Shown: positions 26,194 to 35,904, counted from the stretch's first letter. The stretch is 64,000 bases of DNA from Sphingomonas sp. ID1715 (GCF_013044515.1 NZ_JABEPR010000003.1:124001-188000); one strand, 5' to 3'. Made by a program: numbers and translations. Notes: generated from the sequence alone by a model not told the origin.

Positions 26194-28935
26194 TCAGAAG
26201 CGCGTGCGCAGCGTCAGGCCGTAGGTCCGCGGCTCGGCCAGGAAGGCCGAGAAGAGCTGCCGGTTGCCGGGAAAGGCGGGGTCGACGAACGGCGCGCTGG
26301 TCGCACCCGCCTGGAACGGCGAGTTGAACGCGACCTGCGCATAGTTGGTGTTGAACACGTTCTGCGCCCAGAACTCGACCGCCCAGATCTCGCGGGGGCC
26401 ACGCAGGCCAACGCGGGCGTTGACGACGGTATAGCCCTCTTCCGCCTTTTGCGGGAACAGGTCCGAGCCGGTGTTGTAATCGCCGGTCAGGCGGGCATCG
26501 ACATAGACGAGACCGCGCAGGCCCGAGCTGCCGATCTCCGGCGTCCAGCTCGCCGAACCGGTGACCACCACTTCCGGTGCGTTCGACAGGTTGTTGCCGG
26601 GCAACACGCGGAGCGCGGGATCGAGCGGCACGCCACGGTCGTTGCCGACCAGATCCCCGCGATATTTGGTGTTCGCATAGGTAAAGCCCAAGCTGACGTT
26701 CACGTCGCGCGCCGGGCGCAAGGCCGCTTCGATTTCGACGCCCGTCGAGGACACGCCATAGGTCACGTTCTTGGCAGCGCAGGAACCGGTTGCCGCGCTG
26801 AGATCGCGGTCCGCCCCGGCGAGGTCGGTGCTGCAACCATTGATGTTCTGGACCAGGAAGACGGTGCCGTTGAACGTGTTCAGCTGGAAGCTGTCGAACT
26901 GCTGGCGGAACAGAGCGACGTTCAAGCTGAGCGGACCAGACGAATATTTGCCGCCCAGTTCGATCGCGTTGTTGATCTCCGGATCGAACTGGAGATTGCC
27001 GACCAAGCCCTGCGCACCGCCTGGGGTCGCCGCGAACGGCAGGGTCGGCGCCTTCAGTGCCGAACGGTCGAGGTTGAACCCGCCCGCCTTATAACCGCGC
27101 GAATAGCTGGCGTAGAACAGCAGGTCGTCGTTCGGCTTGTAGGACAGCACGCCGGTGCCGGTCCACTCGTCTTCGCTCCGGCGATCGCGGATCGTCACGC
27201 CGTTCAGCTCGGACGTTGAGTTGCCTTGGCAGGAAAGACCGATCAGGCCACCCGCCACCGCGGCGAGCGCCGGGTTGGTCAGGAAGGGCACCAGCGCCTG
27301 CTGGTTGGCGACGCAGGCGGTGTTGTCGTTGCCGAAGGTCGCGCGGAAGCGCTTGCGCTCGTTCGTGTAGCGAAGGCCGACGGTCAGATCGAGATTGCTG
27401 GTCAGGTGGAAGATATTGTGCGTGAAGAACGCGTAATTCCGACTGTTCTGGAAATAGCGATCGAGCGTGCTGCCGCGATCGTTGATCGAGTCGAGGCGGT
27501 CGAACGCGGCATAGACGGCCGGGGACGCCGCGCCGAAAGCCGCTGGGCGCGCGGCAAGGCAGCCCGGCGACGTCGGCGAATAGAGCGCGGAAAGCGCACC
27601 TCCCGACACGATCCGGCAAGTGGCAAAGCGGCCATATTGGTTGCCGAAGCGCAGGTTATCGTTCACGTGCAGATCTTCATCGGCGTAGAAGGCGCCAACC
27701 AGCCAGTCGAGCTTGTCGTCGAAGGCGGAACCCTGCAGCCGGAGTTCCTGGCTGAAGGTGCGGAAGGCGCGGCCGGTTACGCCCGGCGCGCGGTAGAGGA
27801 TGTCGACCGAGCTGTAGTCGGTGTCGGACGCCTGGCCCGACTTGTAATCGCGATAGCCCGTGATCGAGGTGAGCGTCGCCGGCCCCAGATTCCAGTTGGC
27901 CTCGAGCGAGACGCCCCAATCCTTGGTGTCGCCGGCAAAGCTGCGGCCCGGCGAGACCGAGATGACGCGGCTATAGGCGTTCTGGAAACGGCTGAGCGGC
28001 TGGCCGAGATCGTTCAGCACATCGACGATGTTGTTGTTGTTGCCGACTGCGGGCAGCGGCCCGCCCGTGCCCGGCGTTACCGGCGTGTTCAGGTTACCGA
28101 TCGTGTTGACGACATCATTGCCGAGATAGACCGCCGCGCAGCACTTCTCGTCGCGCTTGGTATAGTCGCCGATCAGGCGGAAGCTCAGATCATCGCTCGG
28201 CTCGAACAGCAGTTGGCCGCGGACGAAATAGCGGTCGCGATCGTTCACGCGGGTGTTGTTGGCCGGGTCGCGGTAGAAGCCGTCACGCTTGACGTACACA
28301 CCCTCGAGCCGGGCGGCGAGCTGTTCCGTCAGCGGGCCGGTCACGGCGCCCTGCGCGCGGATGAAATCGTAGTTGCCGTACGAGATTTCACCCATGCCCC
28401 CGAACTCGAAGCTCGGCTTTTTGGAGATGATGTGGATGAGGCCGGCCGACGCGTTGCGGCCGAACAGCGTGCCCTGCGGCCCGCGCAGCACCTCGACCCG
28501 GTCGATCTCGCCGAGTTCGTTGAGGCCGATGCCCGAACGCGAGCGATAGACGCCGTCGATGAACACCGCGACCGAGCTTTCGAGGCCGGGATTGTCGCCG
28601 ACCGTGCCGATGCCGCGGATACGGGCCGAGCCGTTGGCTTCGGAGCCGGTCGAGGAGACGAGCAGCGAGGGGGCGAGCTGGTTGAGTTGCCGAATGTCAT
28701 TCGCGCCGGAGTTCTGCAGCGACTCGGCGGTCACGGCCGAGACGGCGATCGGCACGTCCGACAGAGCTTCGGCACGGCGGGTTGCCGTGACGATGATGTC
28801 GCCCGAATTCGTGGTTTCCTCACCCGGCGCGGACGCCGATTCCGTAACGGACGTGGCGCTCTGCGTATCCTGGGCAAAGCCCGGCGTCGCGATGGAAATC
28901 AGCGCTGCAGAGAGCAGCCAACCAGTCTTGCGCAT
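26194..28935 (-). CDS. TonB-dependent outer-membrane receptor
   Basis: 913 residues from the ATG at 28935 (GGAGG upstream); the open frame extends further but without a signal peptide. Signal peptide about 1-21 (GFAQ), then plug domain starting with IIVTATRRAE (near 47) and QLNQLAPSL, then a long beta-barrel ending in the aromatic YGLTLRTRF. Several Cys pairs sit in extracellular loops (CRIVSGG, GCLAARP, TACVANQ, GLSCQGN). It lacks an N-terminal secretin/STN signalling domain, so it is a simple transporter. The substrate cannot be assigned. No neighbour forms an obvious uptake operon. Confidence 0.93.
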   Translation of the reverse strand: MRKTGWLLSAALISIATPGFAQDTQSATSVTESASAPGEETTNSGDIIVTATRRAEALSDVPIAVSAVTAESLQNSGANDIRQLNQLAPSLLVSSTGSEANGSARIRGIGTVGDNPGLESSVAVFIDGVYRSRSGIGLNELGEIDRVEVLRGPQGTLFGRNASAGLIHIISKKPSFEFGGMGEISYGNYDFIRAQGAVTGPLTEQLAARLEGVYVKRDGFYRDPANNTRVNDRDRYFVRGQLLFEPSDDLSFRLIGDYTKRDEKCCAAVYLGNDVVNTIGNLNTPVTPGTGGPLPAVGNNNNIVDVLNDLGQPLSRFQNAYSRVISVSPGRSFAGDTKDWGVSLEANWNLGPATLTSITGYRDYKSGQASDTDYSSVDILYRAPGVTGRAFRTFSQELRLQGSAFDDKLDWLVGAFYADEDLHVNDNLRFGNQYGRFATCRIVSGGALSALYSPTSPGCLAARPAAFGAASPAVYAAFDRLDSINDRGSTLDRYFQNSRNYAFFTHNIFHLTSNLDLTVGLRYTNERKRFRATFGNDNTACVANQQALVPFLTNPALAAVAGGLIGLSCQGNSTSELNGVTIRDRRSEDEWTGTGVLSYKPNDDLLFYASYSRGYKAGGFNLDRSALKAPTLPFAATPGGAQGLVGNLQFDPEINNAIELGGKYSSGPLSLNVALFRQQFDSFQLNTFNGTVFLVQNINGCSTDLAGADRDLSAATGSCAAKNVTYGVSSTGVEIEAALRPARDVNVSLGFTYANTKYRGDLVGNDRGVPLDPALRVLPGNNLSNAPEVVVTGSASWTPEIGSSGLRGLVYVDARLTGDYNTGSDLFPQKAEEGYTVVNARVGLRGPREIWAVEFWAQNVFNTNYAQVAFNSPFQAGATSAPFVDPAFPGNRQLFSAFLAEPRTYGLTLRTRF

Positions 28936-29163
28936 GTCATCCTCCCACCAAATGACCTTTTCGGCCTTGTTGCGGTGTTTACGATTGCCCCGTCCGAACA
29001 TCCACGCCGAATGGCGGAAATCCGCGCTTTTTCGTGAGAGTAGCGGCGTTTTTGCAACAGTTTGCGGACGCTGTGACATTGACGCTACGGCAAGCGCGGC
29101 TTGTTCTTGAGCAAGCGAAGCGGGGTGGAGCGAACGCGCCGCGCACGGTAAGGCGATCGCGCC

Positions 29164-30375
29164 ATGGACACCGATTTTTACCGCATCAAGCGGCTGCCGC
29201 CCTATGTCATCGCCGAAGTCAACGCGATGCGTGCGGCAGCACGCGCGGGCGGTGAGGACATCATCGATCTCGGCATGGGCAATCCCGACCTGCCGCCGCC
29301 GCCGCATGTGATCGAAAAGCTGTGCGAAGTGGCGCGCAAGCCCGATGCCCATGGCTATTCACAGTCGAAGGGCATTCCCGGTCTGCGGCGCGCCCAGGCC
29401 AATTACTATGGCCGGCGGTTCGGCGTGGATGTCGATCCCGAGAGCGAAGTGGTCGTCACCATGGGGTCGAAGGAAGGCCTGGCGAGCCTCGCCACCGCGA
29501 TCACCGCGCCCGGCGATGTGGTGCTGGCACCCAACCCCTCCTATCCGATCCACACTTTCGGCTTCATCCTGGCCGGCGCCACCATCCGTGCGGTGCCGAC
29601 TACGCCTGACGAAGCCTATTTCGACAGCCTCGAGCGCGCGATTGCCTTCACCGTTCCCCGGCCGAGCGTGCTGGTCGTCAACTACCCGTCCAACCCGACT
29701 GCTGAGACGGTGGACATTGGCTTTTATGAGCGGCTGGTCGCCTGGGCGCGCGAGAACAAGGTCTGGGTGATCTCCGACCTCGCCTATTCGGAGCTGTATT
29801 TCGACGGCAAGCCGACCGTGTCGATCCTGCAGGTCAACGGCGCCAAGGACGTGGCGGTCGAGTTCACATCGCTCTCCAAAACCTATTCGATGGCCGGCTG
29901 GCGGATCGGCTTTGCCGTCGGCAACAAGCAGCTGATCGCGGCCATGACGCGGGTGAAATCCTATCTGGATTACGGCGCCTTCACGCCGGTCCAGGCCGCC
30001 GCCTGTGCGGCGCTCAACGGCCCGCAGGACATCGTCGAGAAGAACCGCGAACTCTATCACAAGCGCCGCGACGTGCTGGTCGAGAGCTTCGGCCGCGCCG
30101 GCTGGGACATCCCCGCACCGCCGGCATCGATGTTCGCCTGGGCGCCCCTGCCGCCCGCGCTCGCCCATCTCGGCAGCCTTGAATTCTCGAAACAATTGCT
30201 CACCCATGCCAAGGTCGCTGTGGCGCCGGGCGTCGGCTATGGCGAGAATGGCGAAGGCTTCGTCCGCATCGCCATGGTCGAGAACGAACAGCGCCTGCGC
30301 CAGGCGGCACGCCAGGTGAAGCGCTATCTGCAAAGCATGGGCGTCAACACGCCGGGCGCGAGCCAGCGCGGATGA
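29164..30375 (+). CDS. alaC: AlaC-type class I aminotransferase (alanine/LL-DAP family)
   Basis: 403 residues. PLP-dependent fold type I enzyme: DIIDLGMGNPDLPPP near residues 36-50, YPSNPTAE near residues 177-184, and the PLP lysine in SLSKTYSMAGWRIG near residue 239. The sequence is the AlaC branch (glutamate-pyruvate transaminase) rather than classical AspC. The divergent 228-base gap towards the TonB receptor must hold its promoter. It overlaps the downstream thioesterase gene (ATGA), forming a three-gene operon. Confidence 0.88.
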   Translation: MDTDFYRIKRLPPYVIAEVNAMRAAARAGGEDIIDLGMGNPDLPPPPHVIEKLCEVARKPDAHGYSQSKGIPGLRRAQANYYGRRFGVDVDPESEVVVTMGSKEGLASLATAITAPGDVVLAPNPSYPIHTFGFILAGATIRAVPTTPDEAYFDSLERAIAFTVPRPSVLVVNYPSNPTAETVDIGFYERLVAWARENKVWVISDLAYSELYFDGKPTVSILQVNGAKDVAVEFTSLSKTYSMAGWRIGFAVGNKQLIAAMTRVKSYLDYGAFTPVQAAACAALNGPQDIVEKNRELYHKRRDVLVESFGRAGWDIPAPPASMFAWAPLPPALAHLGSLEFSKQLLTHAKVAVAPGVGYGENGEGFVRIAMVENEQRLRQAARQVKRYLQSMGVNTPGASQRG

Positions 30376-30791
30376 GCGAGGCGTTCCGGTACCGCTTTCC
30401 CATTCGCGTCCGCTATGCCGAAGTCGATCCGCAATCGGTCGTCTTCAACTCGCGCTATCTGGAATATGCCGACATTGCGGTGACCGAATATTGGCGGGCG
30501 ATGGGATGCCGGCCCGGCACTTCGGACACGCCGGAATGTCATGTCGGCACGGCCACGGTCCGCTACGTAAAGCCGATCCGGCTGGACGAGCTGATCGAGA
30601 CGCGGACGCGGATCGAGCGGTTCGGCACCGCGAGCATGACCTGGTCGGTCGAGCTGCATGGGGAGGGCGAGGGCGACGATCTGCGCGCGGCGATCGAGCT
30701 CGTCTATGTCGGCGTCGATCTCGCCACCGGCCGCTCGCAGCCGCTGCCCGAGGCATTCAAGGCGCAGGTGCGCGGCTTCCAGGGCGAGTGA
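30372..30791 (+). CDS. Acyl-CoA thioesterase, 4HBT hot-dog family
   Basis: 139 residues. FPIRVRYAEVDPQSVVFNSRYLEY (near residues 9-32) is the hot-dog helix with the catalytic Asp of the 4-hydroxybenzoyl-CoA thioesterase group. The closest E. coli type is YbgC/FadM; a distinct YbgC-like gene is present at 35904-36353. The acyl-CoA substrate is unknown. The start overlaps alaC and its end overlaps the DUF2721 ATG (TGATG). Confidence 0.85.
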   Translation: MSEAFRYRFPIRVRYAEVDPQSVVFNSRYLEYADIAVTEYWRAMGCRPGTSDTPECHVGTATVRYVKPIRLDELIETRTRIERFGTASMTWSVELHGEGEGDDLRAAIELVYVGVDLATGRSQPLPEAFKAQVRGFQGE

Positions 30792-31267
30792 TGCACGACC
30801 TGCCGGCCATCTCGACGATCGCGCAGACCATCCAGCTGGCGATCGCGCCGGTGTTCCTGCTGGCCGGCATCGGCTCGATCCTGAACGTACTCGCAGGGCG
30901 GCTGGCGCGGGTGGTCGACCGCTCGCGGGTGCTCGAGCAACTCCATGCTGAGAGCACGGGCGAGGAGCATCGCCGTTACGTATTGGAACTGCGCGTGGTC
31001 GACCGGCGCATGCGGCTGGCCAACGCTGCCATTGCGCTGATCGTCGCGAGCGCGATCGTGGTCTGCCTGCTGGTCGCCTTGCTGTTCATCACCCAGCTCG
31101 CCGGCCTTGCCTTCCGCGTCGCGGTGGCGATCGCCTTCGTGCTCGGCATGGCCCTCCTGATCGCGGGGCTCGCGCTCTTCCTGATCGAGATCAACCTTGC
31201 GCTCCGCGGGCTGCGGGTGCGCGAAGAATTGCTGGAGCGCGAGGAGCGCGGCTCGCGTCCAAAATGA
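30791..31267 (+). CDS. DUF2721-family membrane protein
   Basis: 158 residues from the ATG at 30791. Three hydrophobic helices (about 10-32, 73-98, 104-128) and a cytoplasmic basic loop RLARVVDRSRVLEQL are typical of DUF2721, a family of unknown role. The C-terminal region is strongly charged and helical (RVREELLEREERG). It overlaps the thioesterase stop by one base. The end abuts the minus-strand terminator at 31266-31300. Confidence 0.82.
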   Translation: MHDLPAISTIAQTIQLAIAPVFLLAGIGSILNVLAGRLARVVDRSRVLEQLHAESTGEEHRRYVLELRVVDRRMRLANAAIALIVASAIVVCLLVALLFITQLAGLAFRVAVAIAFVLGMALLIAGLALFLIEINLALRGLRVREELLEREERGSRPK

Positions 31268-31300
31268 AAAAGGTTGCCGGATCCGCAGACCCGGCAACCC
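31266..31300 (-). terminator. Rho-independent terminator of the small minus-strand unit
   Basis: A nine-base stem GGTTGCCGG/CCGGCAACC (31272-31280 with 31291-31299) is followed on the minus strand by TTTTT and then CATTTT. It ends a transcript arriving from the 31354-31410 ORF and overlaps the stop of the plus-strand DUF2721 gene. Confidence 0.85.
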
Positions 31301-31353
31301 CTTACATGGTCAGCGGCCGGAAGGCCGCCCGGAAGCCTTAAGGCTGCAGCCCG

Positions 31354-31410
31354 TTAGGCGCGCAGCTCCCGAACGGACAGAACCGACCTCTCTGCTGAAC
31401 CATGAGACAT
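31354..31410 (-). CDS. 18-codon small ORF with an exceptionally long Shine-Dalgarno sequence
   Basis: Encodes MSHGSAERSVLSVRELRA and ends with TAA. The start is preceded by AAAGGAGGTGATCC, which is complementary to 14 consecutive bases of the 16S rRNA 3' end, with AGGAGG seven bases from the ATG. This is far longer than ordinary start sites in the window and argues for real translation. Two further hairpins and a terminator follow. The peptide is not a recognised amino-acid-biosynthesis leader (no run of one regulatory residue). It could be a small regulatory peptide or a ribosome-capturing RNA; the role is unknown. Confidence 0.55.
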   Translation of the reverse strand: MSHGSAERSVLSVRELRA

Positions 31411-31500
31411 CGGATCACCTCCTTTCGCTTGTTGAAGCCAATGTGGATCGGCTGATCCACGACTCGAATGTGAATCGCCAGGACTCCACGATCAAGTCTT
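31411..31500 (-). promoter_or_regulatory. Leader of the small ORF: hairpin, three GANTC sites, AT-rich promoter region
   Basis: On the minus strand the leader has a perfect hairpin GTGGATC/GATCCAC (31443-31460) upstream of the Shine-Dalgarno. Three GANTC motifs begin at 31461, 31472 and 31482, that is 11 and 10 bases apart. An A/T block (AAATATTTTTT, around 31506-31516) may contain the promoter. GGATCA in the leader can also pair with TGATCC that overlaps the Shine-Dalgarno, so an alternative structure could hide it. Confidence 0.5.
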
Positions 31501-31546
31501 GCGCAAAATATTTTTTCGAACGATTCTGGTCGGGTTGCGCCGCGCT

Positions 31547-32026
31547 TTAGCGGCAGTCTTCCACCACCCGCGCAACTTCGGGCCAGGCCGGCAGGATCAG
31601 CTCTCGCCCGCCCGCCGACAGCATGAACCGGCCGCGGCTATAGGCGATCTGGTCGAGCAGCGGATCGCTCGCCGGCAGCTCGACGCGATAGCCGTTCGAT
31701 CCCGCGACCCCTGTGCGCGACGTATCGCCATAGCTGGTGCGGACGATCAGCGGTCCCGCCGCCGCGCCCGGCAGCTCGATGGCGACGCGGCGGCCGGCCA
31801 GCTCGCACCGGATCAGCGCGAGCGCGCCGAACCGCGCTTCGCGTGCCGCATAGCTCCAGTCGCCGGGGCTATAGGCGCGGTCCTGCCAATCGACGGGCGG
31901 CGGTAGTGGGGATGGCGCGGGAGTCGGCGCAGGCGTCGGCGCGGCGGGTGGCGGCGGCGCTTCGCTGGGGCGCACACAGGCGCCCAGCGCCAGCAAAGCC
32001 GCCGCCGTCCCGAACCGTGCCTTCAC
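31547..32026 (-). CDS. Lipoprotein of unknown function
   Basis: 159 residues. The lipobox LGAC (near residues 14-17) predicts a lipid-anchored protein. A proline-rich linker (about 24-45) precedes a compact domain with two Cys residues (ALIRCEL and VVEDCR near the end) that probably form a disulfide. The gene follows pal at once on the same strand (pal stop at 32027), so it may belong to the tol-pal transcription unit. The fold was not recognised. Confidence 0.7.
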   Translation of the reverse strand: MKARFGTAAALLALGACVRPSEAPPPPAAPTPAPTPAPSPLPPPVDWQDRAYSPGDWSYAAREARFGALALIRCELAGRRVAIELPGAAAGPLIVRTSYGDTSRTGVAGSNGYRVELPASDPLLDQIAYSRGRFMLSAGGRELILPAWPEVARVVEDCR

Positions 32027-32539
32027 TTACTGCACCGTCACGGTGACGGCGCGGCGGTTGCGCGCCCAGCTCTGCTCGTCTGAGCCGGTCGCTTCCGGCC
32101 GTTCCTTGCCATAGCTGATCGTGCTGATGCGGCCCGCGTCGATGCCGAGTGAGGCGAGATAGTTCTTCGCGGCATTGGCCCGGCGCTCGCCCAGCGCGAG
32201 ATTATATTCGCGGGTGCCCCGTTCGTCGGCATGGCCTTCGATCGTGACGCGCACCTGCGGATATTGCTTCAGATAAGTGGCCTGGCTCTGCAGCGTCGCC
32301 TGGTCCTCGGCATCGACCTCCGACTGATCGGTATCGAAGAAGATGCGATCCGAGCTGACATTGGCGACGAAATGCGCCTGGCTGCCGGGCTGCGGCGCGC
32401 CGGCATTCGGGTCCGTGGGCGCCACTTCGGCAGCAGGCGTCTCCACTGGCGCCGGCGGCAGTTCCTTCGGCGGCTTCTTCGCGCAGCCAGCAACGGCGAC
32501 CAGCGCAGTGGCGATCATCAGGCTGTGGCCTAGTCTCAT
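32027..32539 (-). CDS. pal: Peptidoglycan-associated lipoprotein Pal
   Basis: 170 residues from the ATG at 32539 with GGAGG 8 bases before it; longer in-frame starts overlap tolB and are rejected. A lipobox (VAGC near residues 16-19) is followed by a Pro/Ala linker and an OmpA-like peptidoglycan-binding domain: FDTDQSEVDAED, then ERRANAAKNYLASLG (the diaminopimelate-binding TLGERRA-like block) and TISYGKERPE. Pal anchors the outer membrane to peptidoglycan. It is the last classical gene of the tol-pal run. Confidence 0.93.
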   Translation of the reverse strand: MRLGHSLMIATALVAVAGCAKKPPKELPPAPVETPAAEVAPTDPNAGAPQPGSQAHFVANVSSDRIFFDTDQSEVDAEDQATLQSQATYLKQYPQVRVTIEGHADERGTREYNLALGERRANAAKNYLASLGIDAGRISTISYGKERPEATGSDEQSWARNRRAVTVTVQ

Positions 32540-32556
32540 TTCAAACCTCCTTCGTT

Positions 32557-33897
32557 TCAGGGAAGCAACGGTCCCCAGGTCGGATCCGATCCATCGACCG
32601 GCGTCGGAATCTTGCGGGTGTTGCGGCCGGTCAGGTCGACCTGCCACACGCTGGCGGTGCCGCTGCGACCCGGCGTGCTGCGAAAGAACTGGATGACGCG
32701 ACCGTTCGGCGACCAGGTCGGGCTTTCGTCCTGCCAGCCATTGGTCAGCAGCCGCTCGCCCCCTCCTGACGGCGACATCACGCCGACCCGGAAGCTGCCG
32801 ACACGCGTAAATGCGATCAGGTCGCCGCGCGGGCTCCATTCGGGCGTGGCGAAGGCGCCGCCGCCAAAGCTGATGCGCTGCTGGTTCGAGCCATCGGCGT
32901 TCATCACGTAAAGCTGCTGCGATCCCGACCGGTCGCTTTCGAACACGATCCGCTGCCCATCGGGCGAGAAGCTGCCGCCCACATCGATGCCCGGCGAGTT
33001 GGTGAGACGGGTCGGCTCGCCCCCGGTGGCCGGCATCTTGTAGATGTCGGTATTGCCGCCCTGGCTCATCGAGAAGAGCAGCCAGCGTCCGTCGGGCGAG
33101 AAGCGGGGCGCGATCACCTGCGCGCCGCTGTTAAGCACCAGCCGCTGCCTGCCCGTCCCGATGTCATAGACGAACACATGCGGCCGCCGCTGCTGGTAGC
33201 TCACATAGACGATCGACTTGTAGTCGGGCGAAAAGCGCGGCGTCAGAACGAGGTTTTGGCCGTTGGTCAGGAAGCGGTGATTGGCGCCGTCCGAATCCAT
33301 GATCGCGAGCCGCTTGACCCGCTTATCCTTGGGTCCCGTCTCGGCGATATAGGCGATGCGGCTGTCGAAGAACGGGCTTTCGCCCGACAGGCGCGCATAG
33401 ATCATGTCCGCGCATTTGTGCGCCGCTCGCCGCCAGTCGCGCGGGGCGACGACGAAGCCGGTGCGCTTGAGCTCCGACTTCAGGTTCACGTCGTAAAGAT
33501 AGCAGCCGACCGTCAGCTGTCCGTCGCTGCCCGCCCGCACGAAGCCGCTGACCAGCGCCTCCGCCCCGGTCTGCGGCCACACCCCGAAGTTCGGGGCATT
33601 GGCCTCGGCGAAGCTGACGTTGGGAATGCCACCGGGTCCGATCGGGCGGAACAGGCCGCTGCCGCGCAGATCCGATGCGATCACGTCAGCGATCTGGCGG
33701 CCCAAGGCATCGGTCCCGCCCGCGGCGGTCTGCCGCACCTGATCCGTGGCGAGGACCGGCACCGCGATCTTCAGGTCGTCGCCAGCAGACGCGGTGACGT
33801 CGACGCTGAGTCCGCCCTGCGGCTCGGTCGAAAGACCCTGCTCCTGGGCCATGGCGGCCCCCGAACTCAGCAGGAGCGCGAACGCGAGATACTTCAT
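32557..33897 (-). CDS. tolB: Periplasmic Tol-Pal protein TolB
   Basis: 446 residues. Signal peptide about 1-17 (AMAQ), an N-terminal alpha/beta domain, then a six-bladed beta-propeller marked by repeated FSPDG, WSPRG and WSPNG motifs (about residues 220-420). It interacts with Pal and TolA during cell constriction. The ATG starts directly after the tolA stop codon (TAGATG), indicating coupling. Confidence 0.95.
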   Translation of the reverse strand: MKYLAFALLLSSGAAMAQEQGLSTEPQGGLSVDVTASAGDDLKIAVPVLATDQVRQTAAGGTDALGRQIADVIASDLRGSGLFRPIGPGGIPNVSFAEANAPNFGVWPQTGAEALVSGFVRAGSDGQLTVGCYLYDVNLKSELKRTGFVVAPRDWRRAAHKCADMIYARLSGESPFFDSRIAYIAETGPKDKRVKRLAIMDSDGANHRFLTNGQNLVLTPRFSPDYKSIVYVSYQQRRPHVFVYDIGTGRQRLVLNSGAQVIAPRFSPDGRWLLFSMSQGGNTDIYKMPATGGEPTRLTNSPGIDVGGSFSPDGQRIVFESDRSGSQQLYVMNADGSNQQRISFGGGAFATPEWSPRGDLIAFTRVGSFRVGVMSPSGGGERLLTNGWQDESPTWSPNGRVIQFFRSTPGRSGTASVWQVDLTGRNTRKIPTPVDGSDPTWGPLLP

Positions 33898-34695
33898 CTA
33901 CAGCCCCTCATAGAGTTGCGGCCGGATCGTCTTCCACGCCGCGTAATATTGCTTCGGAAAATCATAAGGCGCCGCCCGCCGCACCGCGGCCAGCGCACGC
34001 TCGACGAACAGATCGGCCTGCGCTCGATTGCTCGGCGTCACGCCCGTCGGTCCGACGACGCGAGGCTCGCCGTCGATGGAGCCGTCCTCGCGCAGATTGG
34101 CAACGATCGTGACGCGCAGCTGGTCGACATCGGCGCCACTCGGCGGTCGCCAATGGGGTTTCAGCTGGCGCTTGAGCTCAGCCGCCAGCGACGCCTGTTC
34201 GCGGGGGCCGATCGTCGGCGCTGATGCCTGGGCGGTGCGGCTGACGCTCGCCGTCTCCGTCAGACCCTTCAGGAAATCGGGGCCCAACCGCGCGCCCTTC
34301 GGCGTGACCTTGGCGGGTGGCGCGGGCTTTGCCGGAGCGGCCTTTGCCTGTTCCCGACGCACGGGCGGCTTTGCCGGCTGGGGCTTGGGGGCGGGGATCG
34401 GTGCTGGTGCAGGCTCGGCAGGCGCTGGCGCCGGCTCGGGCAAGGATTGCGACGGCGTGGGCGGCGCGGGCTCGGGTTCGCCGAGTTCCGGCGCGACGCT
34501 GGTCGCCGGCGGCTGCTGCGACGCGCGCGGTGCGGTCGCCTCCAGTCCGACATCCTCGGCGAACGTCACCTCAACCGGATTGCGCTCTATCTTCAACGGG
34601 TTGGGCGTGGCGAGAAAGCCGACCGAGAGCAGGCCGAACAGGACGATATGTCCCGCGGTCGCTGCGCCAAGGCCGAGTTTCTCCGCGCGGTCCAC
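33898..34695 (-). CDS. tolA: TolA/TonB-C-terminal-like energy-coupling protein
   Basis: 265 residues from a GTG. One N-terminal membrane helix (about 13-32) precedes a Pro/Ala/Lys-rich, extended middle region (about 50-150) and a C-terminal TolA-like domain (about 165-265). The position between tolR and tolB supports TolA, although the C-terminal fold is divergent as usual in alphaproteobacteria. A family B palindromic element separates it from tolR. Confidence 0.88.
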   Translation of the reverse strand: MDRAEKLGLGAATAGHIVLFGLLSVGFLATPNPLKIERNPVEVTFAEDVGLEATAPRASQQPPATSVAPELGEPEPAPPTPSQSLPEPAPAPAEPAPAPIPAPKPQPAKPPVRREQAKAAPAKPAPPAKVTPKGARLGPDFLKGLTETASVSRTAQASAPTIGPREQASLAAELKRQLKPHWRPPSGADVDQLRVTIVANLREDGSIDGEPRVVGPTGVTPSNRAQADLFVERALAAVRRAAPYDFPKQYYAAWKTIRPQLYEGL

Positions 34696-34706
34696 TACGC
34701 CACCTT

Positions 34707-34776
34707 CGTCATCCCCGCGAAAGCGGAGACCCAGTAGGGGAAGAAGTGCTGGGTTCCCGCTTTCGCGGGAATGACG
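34707..34776. repeat. Palindromic element (family B) between tolR and tolA
   Basis: Arms begin CGTCATCCCCGCGAAAGCGG and close with CCGCTTTCGCGGGAATGACG; the inner stem has GACCCAG/CTGGGTT. It matches 15484-15558 almost base for base outside the loop. It is intercalated in the tol operon between genes that are usually adjacent. Confidence 0.9.
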
Positions 34777-34786
34777 AGTGAAGGCG

Positions 34787-35903
<1,117 letters not shown>

Positions 35904-35904
<1 letters not shown>

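Noticed and set aside
27226-29037. 603-codon open frame on the plus strand
   Set aside because: It is antisense to the TonB receptor gene, which has full family motifs.
31354-31410. Amino-acid leader peptide (attenuator)
   Set aside because: The ORF has no cluster of a single regulatory codon and there is no biosynthetic gene downstream before the terminator.
31408-31426. Plus-strand GGATCACCTCCTTT, identical to the 3' end of 16S rRNA
   Set aside because: No other rRNA sequence surrounds it; on the minus strand it is simply the long Shine-Dalgarno of the small ORF.
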